Notes under the pieces: model-generated | Database searches by the model: none | The model's input: the letters and a program-made list of their open reading frames with translations, nothing else | What the model was told of the DNA's origin: nothing | Origin: a bacterium | GTDB lineage: Bacteria > SZUA-182 > DTGQ01 | Direction: 5' to 3' | DNA length: 56,633 bases | NCBI GenBank assembly: GCA_023512255.1 | Contig: JAILZY010000016.1 | Span: 1-56,633 of the forward strand | Part shown: positions 25,767-34,805 of the stretch, one piece after another | Position numbering within the stretch: position 1 is the stretch's first letter | Layout: each line of letters begins with the position of its first letter | Translations under genes and position numbers: made by a program

Positions 25767-27893
25767 TTAGCCTTTTGCTTTTGGAGCTAGCTGATCCAGT
25801 TTTTTTCTGACAAAAGGTTCTGCCCCAGGATCAAGAGTGATTGCTTGCTGATAATGAGCTCTGGCTTGGTCTATATTGCCGGCCCTCAGATAGGTTTCCG
25901 CCAGAAGTATATGCCAGCGGGCATTTTGTGGCTCAAGGTTGACAATTTCTTTCCCTAGCTGAATCGCCTCCGTCAATTTCCCTTGGGCTAGATAAATGCT
26001 ATGGAGAACATAGCGGGGAAAGATGAATTTGGGATTGAGCTTTATATTTCGCTTACACTCCAAGATATACCGAGGGATTTCATCTAATTCTAAGCCTTCT
26101 TTTTCCAGGGTTAGCACGGGATGTAGACAAAAATAACCATCCCGCTCTATCAGTTTTCGGTTTTCAGGGATATTTCTTATATACACCACGTTGCGGTCAT
26201 CAAAATAAACTAGTACCCACTCTCCGTTTTGGTGCAGGTATTTAAAATGCTCACGCAAATCATCTTGCTGGTAGTTTAAGATAATATAATCAATATGGTA
26301 TTTTTGAAACATTTGCTTAAATGCATTGACATCAACCATAGCCTCCTGATGTTCAAGGTAGAGCCGCTCTCCATAGGGTAGGTCCCGTGAATCCATAACT
26401 ACACGGGTCTCAGGGTAAAGCTCATGGATAATGTAGGTTCCATACGTATAAGGATTAAAGCAATTTCCCTTGATGTGATTTTCCTTGACATACCTAACGG
26501 CTTCGATCGGCATATTCGAGGCTACCCCAAGGCCAAAGGGTTTTCGACTTCCGCTTCGGTAGAAATATCCATACCGAAAGGTCATGGCAGTAAGCCCGAC
26601 AGTGATCAGGAGAATAATTACCTTGGCGAGCAAATCCGCCTTAGCTAATTTTTTTATGTTAATAAACTTTTTCATACTGAGGATCAGATCGAAAAAGTTA
26701 TCAAAATTAAGGCTCATAATCGGTGCGGTGGCTAAAGCAAAGGTGGTAATATTGCGGTGCATTCTCAGCGACATAGCTAAAAAAAGGGCGCTCAGGGCAG
26801 CATTGGTGAGGTCAAAGTGTTTCCAGTCAAGTAAGAAGGAAAGCCCTAATAGGATCATCCAGATGATAAAATAGGTGAAAGCATAGGAGGCCTGGAAGGT
26901 TGGGCTTTTGAAAGGAGGCTGCCATTCATAGATTTGACTCATAAAGATTTTTTTCGAGGTAAGCTCAAATGGATAGGTGTAGATATTGATTCCATGAGGG
27001 TTGACCGATAGAATGATCCCTGAAATTAGCCAGATGATCCAGAGTTTTTTCAATCGGCGCATGGATAGGATATCATTTTGATGAAAGGAGTAGTATCGGT
27101 TGATGATCGTTCTGACTGTTTCAAACAGGGTAAAAAGGGTGATGATTCCCATGCCGACTACAAACCCGCCATGGATATTTACCCACAGGAGCAGGAGCAC
27201 AGGTAGCCACAGTAGATAATCCTTATGTCGGTATTTATAAGCAAAAAGAATATAGAAGAAAATAGGCACAAACATTTCGGTAAACATATGGGGTCTATCC
27301 AGAAAGCGAACAGCAGCATTGAATAGGGCAAAAACTACAATGGGATAAAAGACTGTCCATCGGTCTTTGGTTAATCGGCAGGTTTGGACAATAAATATTG
27401 TTAAGAGGACGACCATGAAGGCTTTAAAAAAGATAAGAGCATTTACGGCTCCGATTTGGTATATCAGATAAAAAATAACGCCAGCTAGCCATTCATGGTT
27501 AACCCAAGGCATACCAATAGTTCTGAAAGAATAAGTGTCTTTATATAGAAAATGGCGATTTTTTAGAATCAGCTCACCATTTTTCAGGTGCATCCAGATA
27601 TCGTTATTAGACATTTGAGAAATATTGAGAGCAAAGGCCAGCGTTATCAGACAGATAAATAGAGAGGCAATTATCAATTTATTGGCCAGCGAAAATTTTT
27701 CTCCCGTAGGGGCTTTGTTTAGCTCGGCAAGGCGGGATTCCTTTTCTTTGACAATGGATTTTGACTCCAACTCCTCTAAGACGTAATCTTCCACTTCACG
27801 GATCGGACAGTCATGTTCATGAGCTAAGTGGGCAATAGAAAATTTTCCATAATTACTTTGGATATACTTTTTTACCTTTTCTTTCAGCGGCAT
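25767..27893 (-). CDS. Polytopic membrane protein with C-terminal TPRs (glycosyltransferase-C-like)
   Basis: A 708-residue protein. Residues 1-60 (NYGKFSIAHLAHEHDCPIRE) look like a small winged-helix-type domain, unusual ahead of a membrane protein. About ten to twelve helices follow (roughly 70-450). The loop after the first helix (NDIWMHLKNGELILKNRHF ... WLAGVIFY) resembles the acidic loop of GT-C family protein or lipid mannosyltransferases. A soluble region follows, with two TPRs at about 625-700 (AIQLGKEIVNLEPQNARW, ARAHYQQAITLDPGAE). It pairs with the GT2 gene four bases downstream. A GT-C enzyme using its polyprenyl-phosphate sugar is a fair inference. The class is not proven because the catalytic acidic residues cannot be confirmed by eye. 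Confidence 0.65.
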   Translation of the reverse strand: MPLKEKVKKYIQSNYGKFSIAHLAHEHDCPIREVEDYVLEELESKSIVKEKESRLAELNKAPTGEKFSLANKLIIASLFICLITLAFALNISQMSNNDIWMHLKNGELILKNRHFLYKDTYSFRTIGMPWVNHEWLAGVIFYLIYQIGAVNALIFFKAFMVVLLTIFIVQTCRLTKDRWTVFYPIVVFALFNAAVRFLDRPHMFTEMFVPIFFYILFAYKYRHKDYLLWLPVLLLLWVNIHGGFVVGMGIITLFTLFETVRTIINRYYSFHQNDILSMRRLKKLWIIWLISGIILSVNPHGINIYTYPFELTSKKIFMSQIYEWQPPFKSPTFQASYAFTYFIIWMILLGLSFLLDWKHFDLTNAALSALFLAMSLRMHRNITTFALATAPIMSLNFDNFFDLILSMKKFINIKKLAKADLLAKVIILLITVGLTAMTFRYGYFYRSGSRKPFGLGVASNMPIEAVRYVKENHIKGNCFNPYTYGTYIIHELYPETRVVMDSRDLPYGERLYLEHQEAMVDVNAFKQMFQKYHIDYIILNYQQDDLREHFKYLHQNGEWVLVYFDDRNVVYIRNIPENRKLIERDGYFCLHPVLTLEKEGLELDEIPRYILECKRNIKLNPKFIFPRYVLHSIYLAQGKLTEAIQLGKEIVNLEPQNARWHILLAETYLRAGNIDQARAHYQQAITLDPGAEPFVRKKLDQLAPKAKG

Positions 27894-27988
27894 GCCGTTG
27901 GATTCCTTTTTTCAAGTAAAGCTATCAGGAAAATATGGGGTGAAAAGATATAATAACAGTTTGATATTAATGGGAAATATGCTTGCTT

Positions 27989-28017
27989 AGGGTAGCATGT
28001 ATTTTAGTATTTGTCAA
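27989..28017 (-). promoter_or_regulatory. Promoter of the membrane-TPR/GT2 operon
   Basis: On the minus strand TTGACA (28017-28012) and TACCCT (27994-27989) are spaced by 17 bases. The start site would be near 27982, about 90 bases before the ATG at 27893. The -35 is consensus and the -10 keeps TA...T. Confidence 0.5.
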
Positions 28018-28183
28018 TTAGGTACATAAGGCGCAACAGGGATATAGCATGAGAAATTGTTTGAGCAATAATATCAAGACGTTATAAAGTTATCCTAAAA
28101 TTAATAATTAATACAGATAACTAATTGATATCTTTTAAGTATTTGACACTTTGGATTTGGATATTAGTAGATTTTCATGCGAT

Positions 28184-28212
28184 TGCCCTGTGGGGCGCGC
28201 AAGCACAGGGCA
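28184..28212. repeat. Perfect hairpin
   Basis: TGCCCTGTG and CACAGGGCA form a 9-bp perfect stem with an 11-base loop in a gene-free stretch (28018-28771). Other inverted repeats nearby are ATCCTGGCCAGGAT (28285-28298, palindromic) and imperfect arms at 28257-28287 and 28331-28364. Confidence 0.5.
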
Positions 28213-28367
28213 CAATTTATGGTTAAGGAGGAGGCGGTAGCCTTGTTGTCCACCGATAAGCGACCAACCATAATGAGTTATAACATCCTGGCCAGGATAA
28301 TTATTTCACTTGTCCACAGGCTTGTGTCATTATGTCAAGTTATAAACCTTTATGGTCGGCACTTATT

Positions 28368-28478
28368 GGTCTTTTCGCTAATAAAGTGCGCAAGCTGCGG
28401 CGGCACAAGGTCCACGCCTCCAATTGATAGCGTAATTGATACGCTGCGCACTAGTGTTGCGCACTTAGCGAAAGGACC
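28368..28478. mobile_element. MITE-like element, family C, copy 2, with target duplication
   Basis: The arms GGTCTTTTCGCTAATAAAG and the right-hand CTTAGCGAAAGGACC are long inverted repeats, extended by GTGCGCA/TGCGCAC. The 111-bp element is flanked by the perfect 7-bp direct repeat ACTTATT at 28361-28367 and 28479-28485. No open frame of interest lies inside. It shares its arms with the element at 4503-4637. Confidence 0.8.
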
Positions 28479-28675
28479 ACTTATTTCTTGCTTGAGCGAA
28501 GCGGATTGAAAGCTGCCTTCAATCTGATTCGATCGTTTTAATGAGATCAAGAGACTCTTGCCACCATCAGGATGCTTTTCAGATAGCCAGTCGAGCAAAA
28601 GGGAGTGGCCGGCCAAGAGGTTTTTTCGATCAGGCTTGCTCTTTAGATAGCTAGTGGGCCAACCAGGAGATCCGG

Positions 28676-28764
28676 CAAGGGGCTCTCGCGATCAGGGAGG
28701 GGCCGATAGATATTCTGCCACCTAAGACAATCTGTACAAGGGACTCTCGCGATCAGGGAGGGGC
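28676..28764. repeat. Pair of direct 28-bp repeats
   Basis: CAAGGGRCTCTCGCGATCAG followed by GGAGGGGC occurs at about 28676-28703 and 28737-28764 with a single mismatch, 61 bases apart. It lies just downstream of the HD-GYP gene. A related CGATCAG word is at 28627. Nothing else was recognised there. Confidence 0.6.
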
Positions 28765-28771
28765 TGCTTTC

Positions 28772-29749
28772 TCAATGAATCAAGGCATCAAGATGATCCG
28801 GAGCATCAAGATCAATGATCCTGAGAATGTAGTTTTCATCATCTTCAAGGAGGTCTATGGTTTGTATCTCGCCCCTACATTCACGTCCATAGCGATCGTA
28901 GTATACGGCAATCGAAGGACTGAGAGGTGCCCCTGGGCTGACTTTGGTTACGATGCCTATTTCTCCATCCGCCAATCGCACACAGGTACCGGGGGGGTAC
29001 AGTGATAGGGCATTGATCATGCTGTTAGCCATGATCCAATCAAATTGGCTTTTTGAAAGCTGAAGGATTGATTGAATAGCATCGACGGGAAGTGCACATT
29101 TGCGGTAGGGGCGAAAGTGAGTCAAGGATTCGAAGCAGTCGGCAATGGCGATAATTTTAGCAAACTCATGAATATGTTTGCCCTTAATCCCTTCTGGATA
29201 CCCGCTTCCATCCTCCCGCTCATGTTCCTGAATAACCGCCTTCTCTATATTCTCGGTAACCTTGATAAACTGATCTAAGAGGCGCAACCCGCTCACAGGA
29301 TGCTGCTGCACCATCTCTCGATGTTCCTGGCTGAACGTTTCTCCAGAATAGATCAACCCCTCTATAGCAAACATTCCAATATCATGCATTAGGGCCGCGA
29401 ATCCAAGTTCTAGCAGTTCTTCATCAGAATAGTTTAAAGCCTTGCCAATTAGAATAGAAAGAAGACAGACATTCAGAGAGTTATGGATTTGGAATTTTTT
29501 CTGATTTGGGATGAGAGTCAATTTCAGGATATCGTTGTAGTCAGCAGGCAAATGAGAGATCAACTCGTTTAATAGCCCTTTAATAAGCCTGATCTTTTTT
29601 TCCGTAAGTGGAGTGGAAGAGTTGATTAGACTTTCAAAATTTATAAATAGAATATCATAAATTTCACAATATCGAGGCCTTGCGCAAATATGTTGCTGAC
29701 TGAGGTTAATCAAACTGTTTTTTCTTATTGGATCAATGATTTCTTTCAT
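28772..29749 (-). CDS. HD-GYP-type cyclic-di-GMP phosphodiesterase
   Basis: A 325-residue protein. I start it at ATG 29749, because a sigma-70 promoter (29792-29821) overlaps the longer TTG start and AAGGG precedes this ATG. Residues about 95-260 are an HD-GYP domain. The metal-binding HDIGMFAIEG pair, a further His in EHREMVQQHP, EHEREDGSGYPEG (GYP motif, preceded by an EHE instead of HHE) and IAIADCFESLT are all present. After it lies a basic/acidic C terminus (YPPGTCVRLADGEIGIV) known to follow many HD-GYP domains. It would hydrolyse cyclic di-GMP. Residues 1-95 are an unrecognised sensor or linker. It is monocistronic and flanked by mobile elements, with no neighbour linked to its target. 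Confidence 0.85.
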   Translation of the reverse strand: MKEIIDPIRKNSLINLSQQHICARPRYCEIYDILFINFESLINSSTPLTEKKIRLIKGLLNELISHLPADYNDILKLTLIPNQKKFQIHNSLNVCLLSILIGKALNYSDEELLELGFAALMHDIGMFAIEGLIYSGETFSQEHREMVQQHPVSGLRLLDQFIKVTENIEKAVIQEHEREDGSGYPEGIKGKHIHEFAKIIAIADCFESLTHFRPYRKCALPVDAIQSILQLSKSQFDWIMANSMINALSLYPPGTCVRLADGEIGIVTKVSPGAPLSPSIAVYYDRYGRECRGEIQTIDLLEDDENYILRIIDLDAPDHLDALIH

Positions 29750-29791
29750 AGTGCGGATTCCCTTATTTATTGTTAAGCTAAGGTATGAATC

Positions 29792-29821
29792 ATTATAGTA
29801 AATAAATAACTTAAGATTCAA
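29792..29821 (-). promoter_or_regulatory. Promoter of the HD-GYP gene
   Basis: On the minus strand TTGAAT (29821-29816) and TATAAT (29797-29792) are separated by 18 bases. The start site would be near 29785, about 36 bases before the ATG at 29749. This supports the shorter protein start. Confidence 0.6.
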
Positions 29822-30325
29822 GTAAAAAGTATTCTATTCTAACTCTTTTTATTTGTGCTCATTGAGTGGACGAAAGACTACCTCTCTAAAGCTGCCTCTC
29901 CTAGAAATAAGTCGGCTTAACTGAGGAAAAGTTATGCTGGGTCATGGGAGTGTTTTTATGCCTATCACCTGCAAAATATCTTGATGAATCGTTAGGTGGC
30001 TTCGACAAAATCGTTTTTCCTGGTTACTATTTTGTAATGCCGGGGGAAAAGGCCCATCTTCTTATTCAATATCAATAAAAAATATTTAAAGATCAATATG
30101 ATAACCCTAGACAACTAATCTGCTGTCGAATCATACTGTCAAAGGGTGCACTAACAGGACTGTAATTGCTTCTGGCAATGACTTCAGGGAGTTTGGATTG
30201 TAAACTTCAGTCAACTTATTGATTTTCCTTACAATTGTATATTAGATGGTATATCATTTGCCTTGTAAGAGATGATGAGCAGAAAAAAATGAAAAAACTA
30301 TATTTATAATGGAGGAAGAAAATCT
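29822..30325. other. 500-bp intergenic region without recognised features
   Basis: No reading frame, repeat or terminator of note was recognised between the divergent HD-GYP and ExbB-like genes. A moderately AT-rich stretch at 30220-30260 could hold a weak promoter for the ExbB-like gene. Confidence 0.4.
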
Positions 30326-30958
30326 ATGGTTGCTATTTTTCAAGGGGGAGGCATATTTACCTATGCTATTTTGGGGATATTCATCATTGCCTTAGGCTTG
30401 TTTTGCGAGCGGGCCTATTTTCTATATTTTCAACTTAAATTAAATGCTGACGACACGCTTCAGAGGATAGCGCTTCTATTGGAAAAGACAAATATCAGGG
30501 GGGCCTTGGAAGAGTGTGTCAAGATCGAGAAGCATCCTCTCGGCAGGACACTCAAGGCCGGCCTCCTCAGATTGAATAAGAAAGATAAGGAGATTGAGCG
30601 GGCGATGGAGGAAAAAATCTTACGTGAGATCCCTGTCATTAGGGCGAGAATAAACTACTTAGCTATGTTGTCCATTGTTTCGATTCTCCTTGGATTTCTT
30701 GGGACAGTGGTGGGTCTGATTAATTCTTTGAAAGAAATGGTGGGGCAGGCTCCGCAGGCTCCTCCTAATGCTATGGAGGTACTCATAGGGGGAATATCTC
30801 AGGCAATGGTCAGTGTTGCCTTTGGTTTTATGGTAGCCATACCATGCTTGATAGGATATTTTGTGCTTGATAGTCGGGGAAACTACCTCATTGCTCAACT
30901 GAAAGAGAAAACTCTCAGTCTTTTCAATGCCTTGTCTACTCTAAAGGCTAATGCCTGA
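30326..30958 (+). CDS. MotA/TolQ/ExbB-family proton-channel protein
   Basis: A 210-residue inner-membrane protein with GGAGGAAG ahead of the ATG. A hydrophobic helix at about 10-33 (GIFTYAILGIFIIALGLF) is followed by a cytoplasmic segment. Two further helices lie at about 110-135 (LAMLSIVSILLGFLGTVVGL) and 155-180, with the conserved GLINSLKEMV and AMVSVAFGFMVAIPCL motifs. These match the ExbB/TolQ/MotA fold, which conducts protons to drive a partner (ExbD/TolR/MotB). No ExbD or TolR gene lies next to it. Instead the following gene, 25 bp downstream and co-directional, encodes an FHA-domain protein, so this channel may power something other than TonB or Tol. Confidence 0.9.
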   Translation: MVAIFQGGGIFTYAILGIFIIALGLFCERAYFLYFQLKLNADDTLQRIALLLEKTNIRGALEECVKIEKHPLGRTLKAGLLRLNKKDKEIERAMEEKILREIPVIRARINYLAMLSIVSILLGFLGTVVGLINSLKEMVGQAPQAPPNAMEVLIGGISQAMVSVAFGFMVAIPCLIGYFVLDSRGNYLIAQLKEKTLSLFNALSTLKANA

Positions 30959-30983
30959 AAAAGTAGAGATGGGATGATGATCT

Positions 30984-33014
30984 ATGATCAATAAAGACGC
31001 TACGACAGATAGAAGCGTTTTGAAATTTATGATCTTTGAAGGGAAGACTTTTCTGAGGAGCGAGCGATTCTCCAAGGAAAAGGTTGTTGTCGGCAAAAGC
31101 TTGGAGGCAGACCTTATCCTACATGGGCGAAATGTTTTTGATATTCATGCCTTTTTTTATCGAAAACATGATCAGGTGTTTGTATCGGATGGGGATCTTG
31201 GCAGCGGGGTTATGGTCAATGGCCGATTTGTTTCATCTCGCGCCTTGAGCCCTCTCGACTTAGTATTTATAGGGCCGTATACCCTTAAAGTAGAGCTTGA
31301 AAAAGCTTGCGATCAGACCGCATGGCCCGAAGATGAGCTGTCAACAGAACCGCAGAGCTCATATTTTCCCGCCCTCCACGAGAGCCCCCCTGAGAGAGAA
31401 AATGATCAGGGAGATATTTTTACTAGGGCAGATAGATCTTATCAGGACGCCTTTTTGTTAACCTTTCCGCAAGCTCAAGATCAGATGCCTGATGCCTTAG
31501 AACCAGAACCAAGAGCAGAGCCGGCTGTGGTCCAAAATCGAACTTTCACAAATTTCACTCCCCAAGAGAGCGAGGCAATACCTCTTAGCCAGCCAGCAGA
31601 AGAGATAAAATCAGCGGCAGAAGAGATAAAACCAAAAGAGATAGAATCGAAAGAGATAGAGATAGGAGATGAAATTAGGCCAAAAGCAACCCCGTCTTCA
31701 GAACCTGAAGAAAAATATCAGGGAGACCCCAAGGAGGTGTTGAGAAGAATTATTGATCAAATTTCAACCTCTCCGCTGGCTGAGGCCGATCCACCTTCGA
31801 TCAGTCAGGGGCAGGATAATAAGGGTTTGATTTCCTCTTATCGGGAGGGGGAAGATGAGAGGAGTTTTCAAGATACTGAGTATCAAAATAGCGAGTATCG
31901 GGCCTTTTCGATTTCAAGGCCAAGGGATCAGGAAGCCGAGATTGATACCGTATGGGCAGGGTATGAAGTTGCAAGATATCCGAAAAAAAGCTCCCGTATC
32001 ACCGGCATCATTGATACCGTATGGCCAGAGCATGAAGAGCATAGGCCGCCATTTGATCCAGGCCGGGTATCGGAAGCCGACATTTCGACAGCATCCCCCC
32101 ACAGGGTTAGTGCAACATACCCCTACCAGGTAAGTGAGGGAGATATTTTCGAGTATTCATTCAGGAGAGAGGGAAAGGGGAAATTTTTTGGTTTTTTTCT
32201 CCAAAGCCTATCTTCAATCAAGTCTTGTCTCTTTGAGAAAGGGGAAGCAAGATTTTGTGCCTTACTCGAAATGATAAAAAGTAGAGTTCGATATGGCACC
32301 GAGGGCAATATGTTGGACACCTTCTCATCAAGTGGGTCGTCCGATAAGAGCGAGAGATACGATAAGCGAGATAAAAAAGATAATAAGCGAGATAAAAAAG
32401 ATAATGAAAATTTCTTGAAAAATAATGAAAACTTCAAGGAAGCGAATGAAAGCCTCTGCTGGCAGGCTGAGGACCGAAAGGATGCTGCCGGCCGGGAGGA
32501 GCAAACGGAGGCGGCGATCCCGCTGCTAATCAGCACTGAGCACGATGATGGAGATGATAGAGAGGAAGATGAGGAGAGCCTGCCTGCAATCTCATTCTCC
32601 TTAAAAGAGCACCTTATGCAGTATCAGCAGCCGCAAGAGCCATTCCTTAACCCAGGTGATATGCTGCTTGAAGTATTGAAGTGTCGTGGGGATGATGTGG
32701 TTGATATGCAATTTTTAACCCGAAAGGGAAAATATCGCAGTTTGAATGAGTTTGGCCGGTTTTGCCTGGCTGAAAATAAGGATGAGGGAAAGTTCTATTT
32801 CTTTTTCACTGATCAATTTAAGGGCAAGATTCAATTTAGCGACAACTATTGTATAGACCTCGAGAGATTATCTCTCATTGAGGAGTTATACCGAAAGAGG
32901 GAGAGAATCTACCGCTGTCTGCTGCCTGTCAATAGCCTAGTATCGCTCTCTGATGGTAGTTATGAGTATTATCTTCGGCTGGTTAAACTTGGCCAAAGCA
33001 GTCAGCAGGCTTAA
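30984..33014 (+). CDS. FHA-domain protein with a long disordered acidic middle
   Basis: A 676-residue cytoplasmic protein. Residues about 15-105 form an FHA phosphothreonine-binding domain (KVVVGKSLEADLILHGRNVF, HAFFYRKHDQVFVSDGDLGSG; VNGRF). A long Glu/Pro/Ser-rich low-complexity region follows, with an internal repeat IDTVW(A/P)GYE / IDTVWPEHEE near 315-350 and a Lys/Asp-rich tract (RDKKDNKRDKKDN near 455). A folded C-terminal domain (about 560-670, LLEVLKCRGDDVVDMQFL...) is unrecognised. It stands with the ExbB-like gene. In myxobacterial gliding machinery, FHA and TolQ-type proteins occur together (known), so a channel-driven assembly regulated by phosphorylation is a possibility here (inference). 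No transmembrane segment or TonB box was seen. Confidence 0.75.
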   Translation: MINKDATTDRSVLKFMIFEGKTFLRSERFSKEKVVVGKSLEADLILHGRNVFDIHAFFYRKHDQVFVSDGDLGSGVMVNGRFVSSRALSPLDLVFIGPYTLKVELEKACDQTAWPEDELSTEPQSSYFPALHESPPERENDQGDIFTRADRSYQDAFLLTFPQAQDQMPDALEPEPRAEPAVVQNRTFTNFTPQESEAIPLSQPAEEIKSAAEEIKPKEIESKEIEIGDEIRPKATPSSEPEEKYQGDPKEVLRRIIDQISTSPLAEADPPSISQGQDNKGLISSYREGEDERSFQDTEYQNSEYRAFSISRPRDQEAEIDTVWAGYEVARYPKKSSRITGIIDTVWPEHEEHRPPFDPGRVSEADISTASPHRVSATYPYQVSEGDIFEYSFRREGKGKFFGFFLQSLSSIKSCLFEKGEARFCALLEMIKSRVRYGTEGNMLDTFSSSGSSDKSERYDKRDKKDNKRDKKDNENFLKNNENFKEANESLCWQAEDRKDAAGREEQTEAAIPLLISTEHDDGDDREEDEESLPAISFSLKEHLMQYQQPQEPFLNPGDMLLEVLKCRGDDVVDMQFLTRKGKYRSLNEFGRFCLAENKDEGKFYFFFTDQFKGKIQFSDNYCIDLERLSLIEELYRKRERIYRCLLPVNSLVSLSDGSYEYYLRLVKLGQSSQQA

Positions 33015-33016
33015 AA

Positions 33017-34327
33017 TTAGGGTATCTGGCCCAGGGTAAGGCCGAAGGTGAGGTCATCGGCCTGAAGCCTTATCAGCTCATCCCGCTGAAAGCGCTCTCC
33101 ACTCCATTGGTATCGGCGCAAAAAGTGCTGGTCATCTGAGGCGACATAGATTTCGCTGTGGCCGTCATGATCAAGATCAGCAATTAGGGTCGCATGTTCA
33201 AAGCCGCTCGATTGAGAGTCGATCAGGGACTTCTCCCAGCGCCCTTGTTCTCCTTTTTTTTGACGCAAGAGCCAGATCCCAGACTGCATAGTCGAGGCCA
33301 CAATATCAGGAGAGCCATCTCCGTCTACATCCCCGCAGGTTAGATACCGGCAGAGCATATCTGGCAGGTCAGCGATGATTTGCCCAATAAGCTGTCCGTC
33401 TACCATTCGGTATTGTTTAATCTTAGCTGTATCAATAAGTTTTGGCTGATCCAAAACTGTAGCCATCTCACCCTCGACAGCCGCAAATAGGTCAGGATAG
33501 CCTGAGCCATTGACATCAGCAAGCAGGATCTCCTTGACGTGGCGGTTTGGGAATTCCTCGATTGTATGGTGGATGAATTGCTGTCCATCAAAACGATACA
33601 TGACAATTTTTCCAGGTTGCGGGGTTCCATCAAGACGGTTGGGCGCACTGGGGGTAGCGAAAAACTCATTTTTCCCATCCTGGTCAAGGTCCCCGATTTC
33701 AATTTCATGGACAAAGGTATTCGGGGTCCGATCAAGCTCGGTAACTTCCCAGCCTGTGGGTTTCCATTGGAGCACAGCGACAATCCCTTGGTCATGGGTG
33801 GCGACTACCAGATCATCTACTCCATCCCCCGTTACATCGCCAACTTCAATGTCTCTTAGCCGATTCTGCTCGCCTCCAAAGGTAGGCTTCCACAGTGAGG
33901 TTCCCTTCCATTTTCCGTTTTTATCCTGATGCCACAGTTTCAGTGCGGCTGCATTGCCGGCAATAGTTAAAATTCCGGCCTGCTGTCCCCCTGGTGGGGT
34001 AAACCACAAGGCCTTATGGAAGACATTGCTTTCAGGATCCTCCAGCACACTGCTCTCCCACCGATCCTTGACCTTTCTGACTAGGGTTAGCTTGGCCGCC
34101 CCAGGAATAGAGCGGGTTTCACCGTTTGGCTGCCGCTCGGTCCGAAACTGGGCCTGAGCGAGAAAGAGCACCGGAGAGGATAGCGGGGCCGCAGACTGAC
34201 CCTGTCCCTTGCTTGGCGAGACCTTTGCCGTTTTCAGGCATCCGGTGGAAATAAGCGGCCAGAGTAAGATTAGCAGAAGGATAAGGCAGCCTCGATTTTG
34301 GTTAAGCTCTTTCCATAGCTCCTTCAT
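33017..34327 (-). CDS. FG-GAP/VCBS-repeat lipoprotein
   Basis: A 436-residue protein with a lipoprotein signal ending in the lipobox STGC near residue 31. The rest carries at least five FG-GAP/VCBS-type calcium-binding loops spaced along a beta-propeller (GDVTGDGVDDLVVATHD, GDLDQDGKNEFFATP, ADVNGSGYPDLFA, GDVDGDGSPDIVAS, ADLDHDGHSEIYVAS). It is probably an outer-membrane or periplasmic surface lipoprotein. Its ATG overlaps the stop of the Usp gene by four bases (ATGA), so the two form an operon. It ends two bases from the convergent FHA gene, with no room for a separate terminator. Confidence 0.85.
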   Translation of the reverse strand: MKELWKELNQNRGCLILLLILLWPLISTGCLKTAKVSPSKGQGQSAAPLSSPVLFLAQAQFRTERQPNGETRSIPGAAKLTLVRKVKDRWESSVLEDPESNVFHKALWFTPPGGQQAGILTIAGNAAALKLWHQDKNGKWKGTSLWKPTFGGEQNRLRDIEVGDVTGDGVDDLVVATHDQGIVAVLQWKPTGWEVTELDRTPNTFVHEIEIGDLDQDGKNEFFATPSAPNRLDGTPQPGKIVMYRFDGQQFIHHTIEEFPNRHVKEILLADVNGSGYPDLFAAVEGEMATVLDQPKLIDTAKIKQYRMVDGQLIGQIIADLPDMLCRYLTCGDVDGDGSPDIVASTMQSGIWLLRQKKGEQGRWEKSLIDSQSSGFEHATLIADLDHDGHSEIYVASDDQHFLRRYQWSGERFQRDELIRLQADDLTFGLTLGQIP

Positions 34328-34776
34328 GGGGAAATCTCCTTTTTTTTATCTTTATCCCTAACATAGATAACCTCAAAAGGGGCTTCACCAAGAGAAGGTG
34401 AAAGTCTTTTTTGAGCAATTATGGTTGATATCTGTTTTTCTTTAGCCAGGCGAAGGATATTATCGATGAAGGGCCCCTTGACCACCATGAATTCTGTCTC
34501 AATCCCCTTTTTTTGAGCCTTTTGTCGAATACTGTCTAGGGTCTTTAGGATTACTTCCCCTCGCTTTTCTTTGATCTCTTCCCTGAGCTGATCAAGCACC
34601 TTTGGTCCAAGAAAGCTCACATCTTCCATTATCCGACTGACTTTGCCTGACATATTGGCCTCCCGGACATCGAGGACGATCAGCTTGGCCTTTCTTTCGA
34701 TAGCCATTTCAATGGCGTAGTTGACAATTTTATCAGAAATTTGCGTAGCTGAAAAAACCACCATGATTGTTTCCAT
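34324..34776 (-). CDS. Universal-stress-protein family protein (UspA-like)
   Basis: A 150-residue protein matching the Usp fold: METIMVVFSATQISDKIVNY at the N terminus, an internal DSIRQKAQKKGIETEF helix, and VVKGPFIDNILRLAKEKQ. It lacks the full ATP-binding GxxGxn9GS loop in canonical form, so it may not bind ATP. The downstream FG-GAP lipoprotein overlaps its stop by four bases. A MITE-like element (34806-34910) lies just upstream, between it and the transporter gene. The functional link to its lipoprotein partner is unknown. Confidence 0.75.
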   Translation of the reverse strand: METIMVVFSATQISDKIVNYAIEMAIERKAKLIVLDVREANMSGKVSRIMEDVSFLGPKVLDQLREEIKEKRGEVILKTLDSIRQKAQKKGIETEFMVVKGPFIDNILRLAKEKQISTIIAQKRLSPSLGEAPFEVIYVRDKDKKKEISP

Positions 34777-34805
34777 AGCTATTCCACTTTCTTATTTATT
34801 CTTCA

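Noticed and set aside
28177-28509. Plus-strand open frame in the repeat nest
   Set aside because: It runs through the family C element and a palindrome, with no ribosome site or recognisable protein.
29750-29821. Longer TTG start for the HD-GYP protein
   Set aside because: A TTGAAT-18-TATAAT promoter overlaps this stretch, and the ATG at 29749 has a ribosome site.
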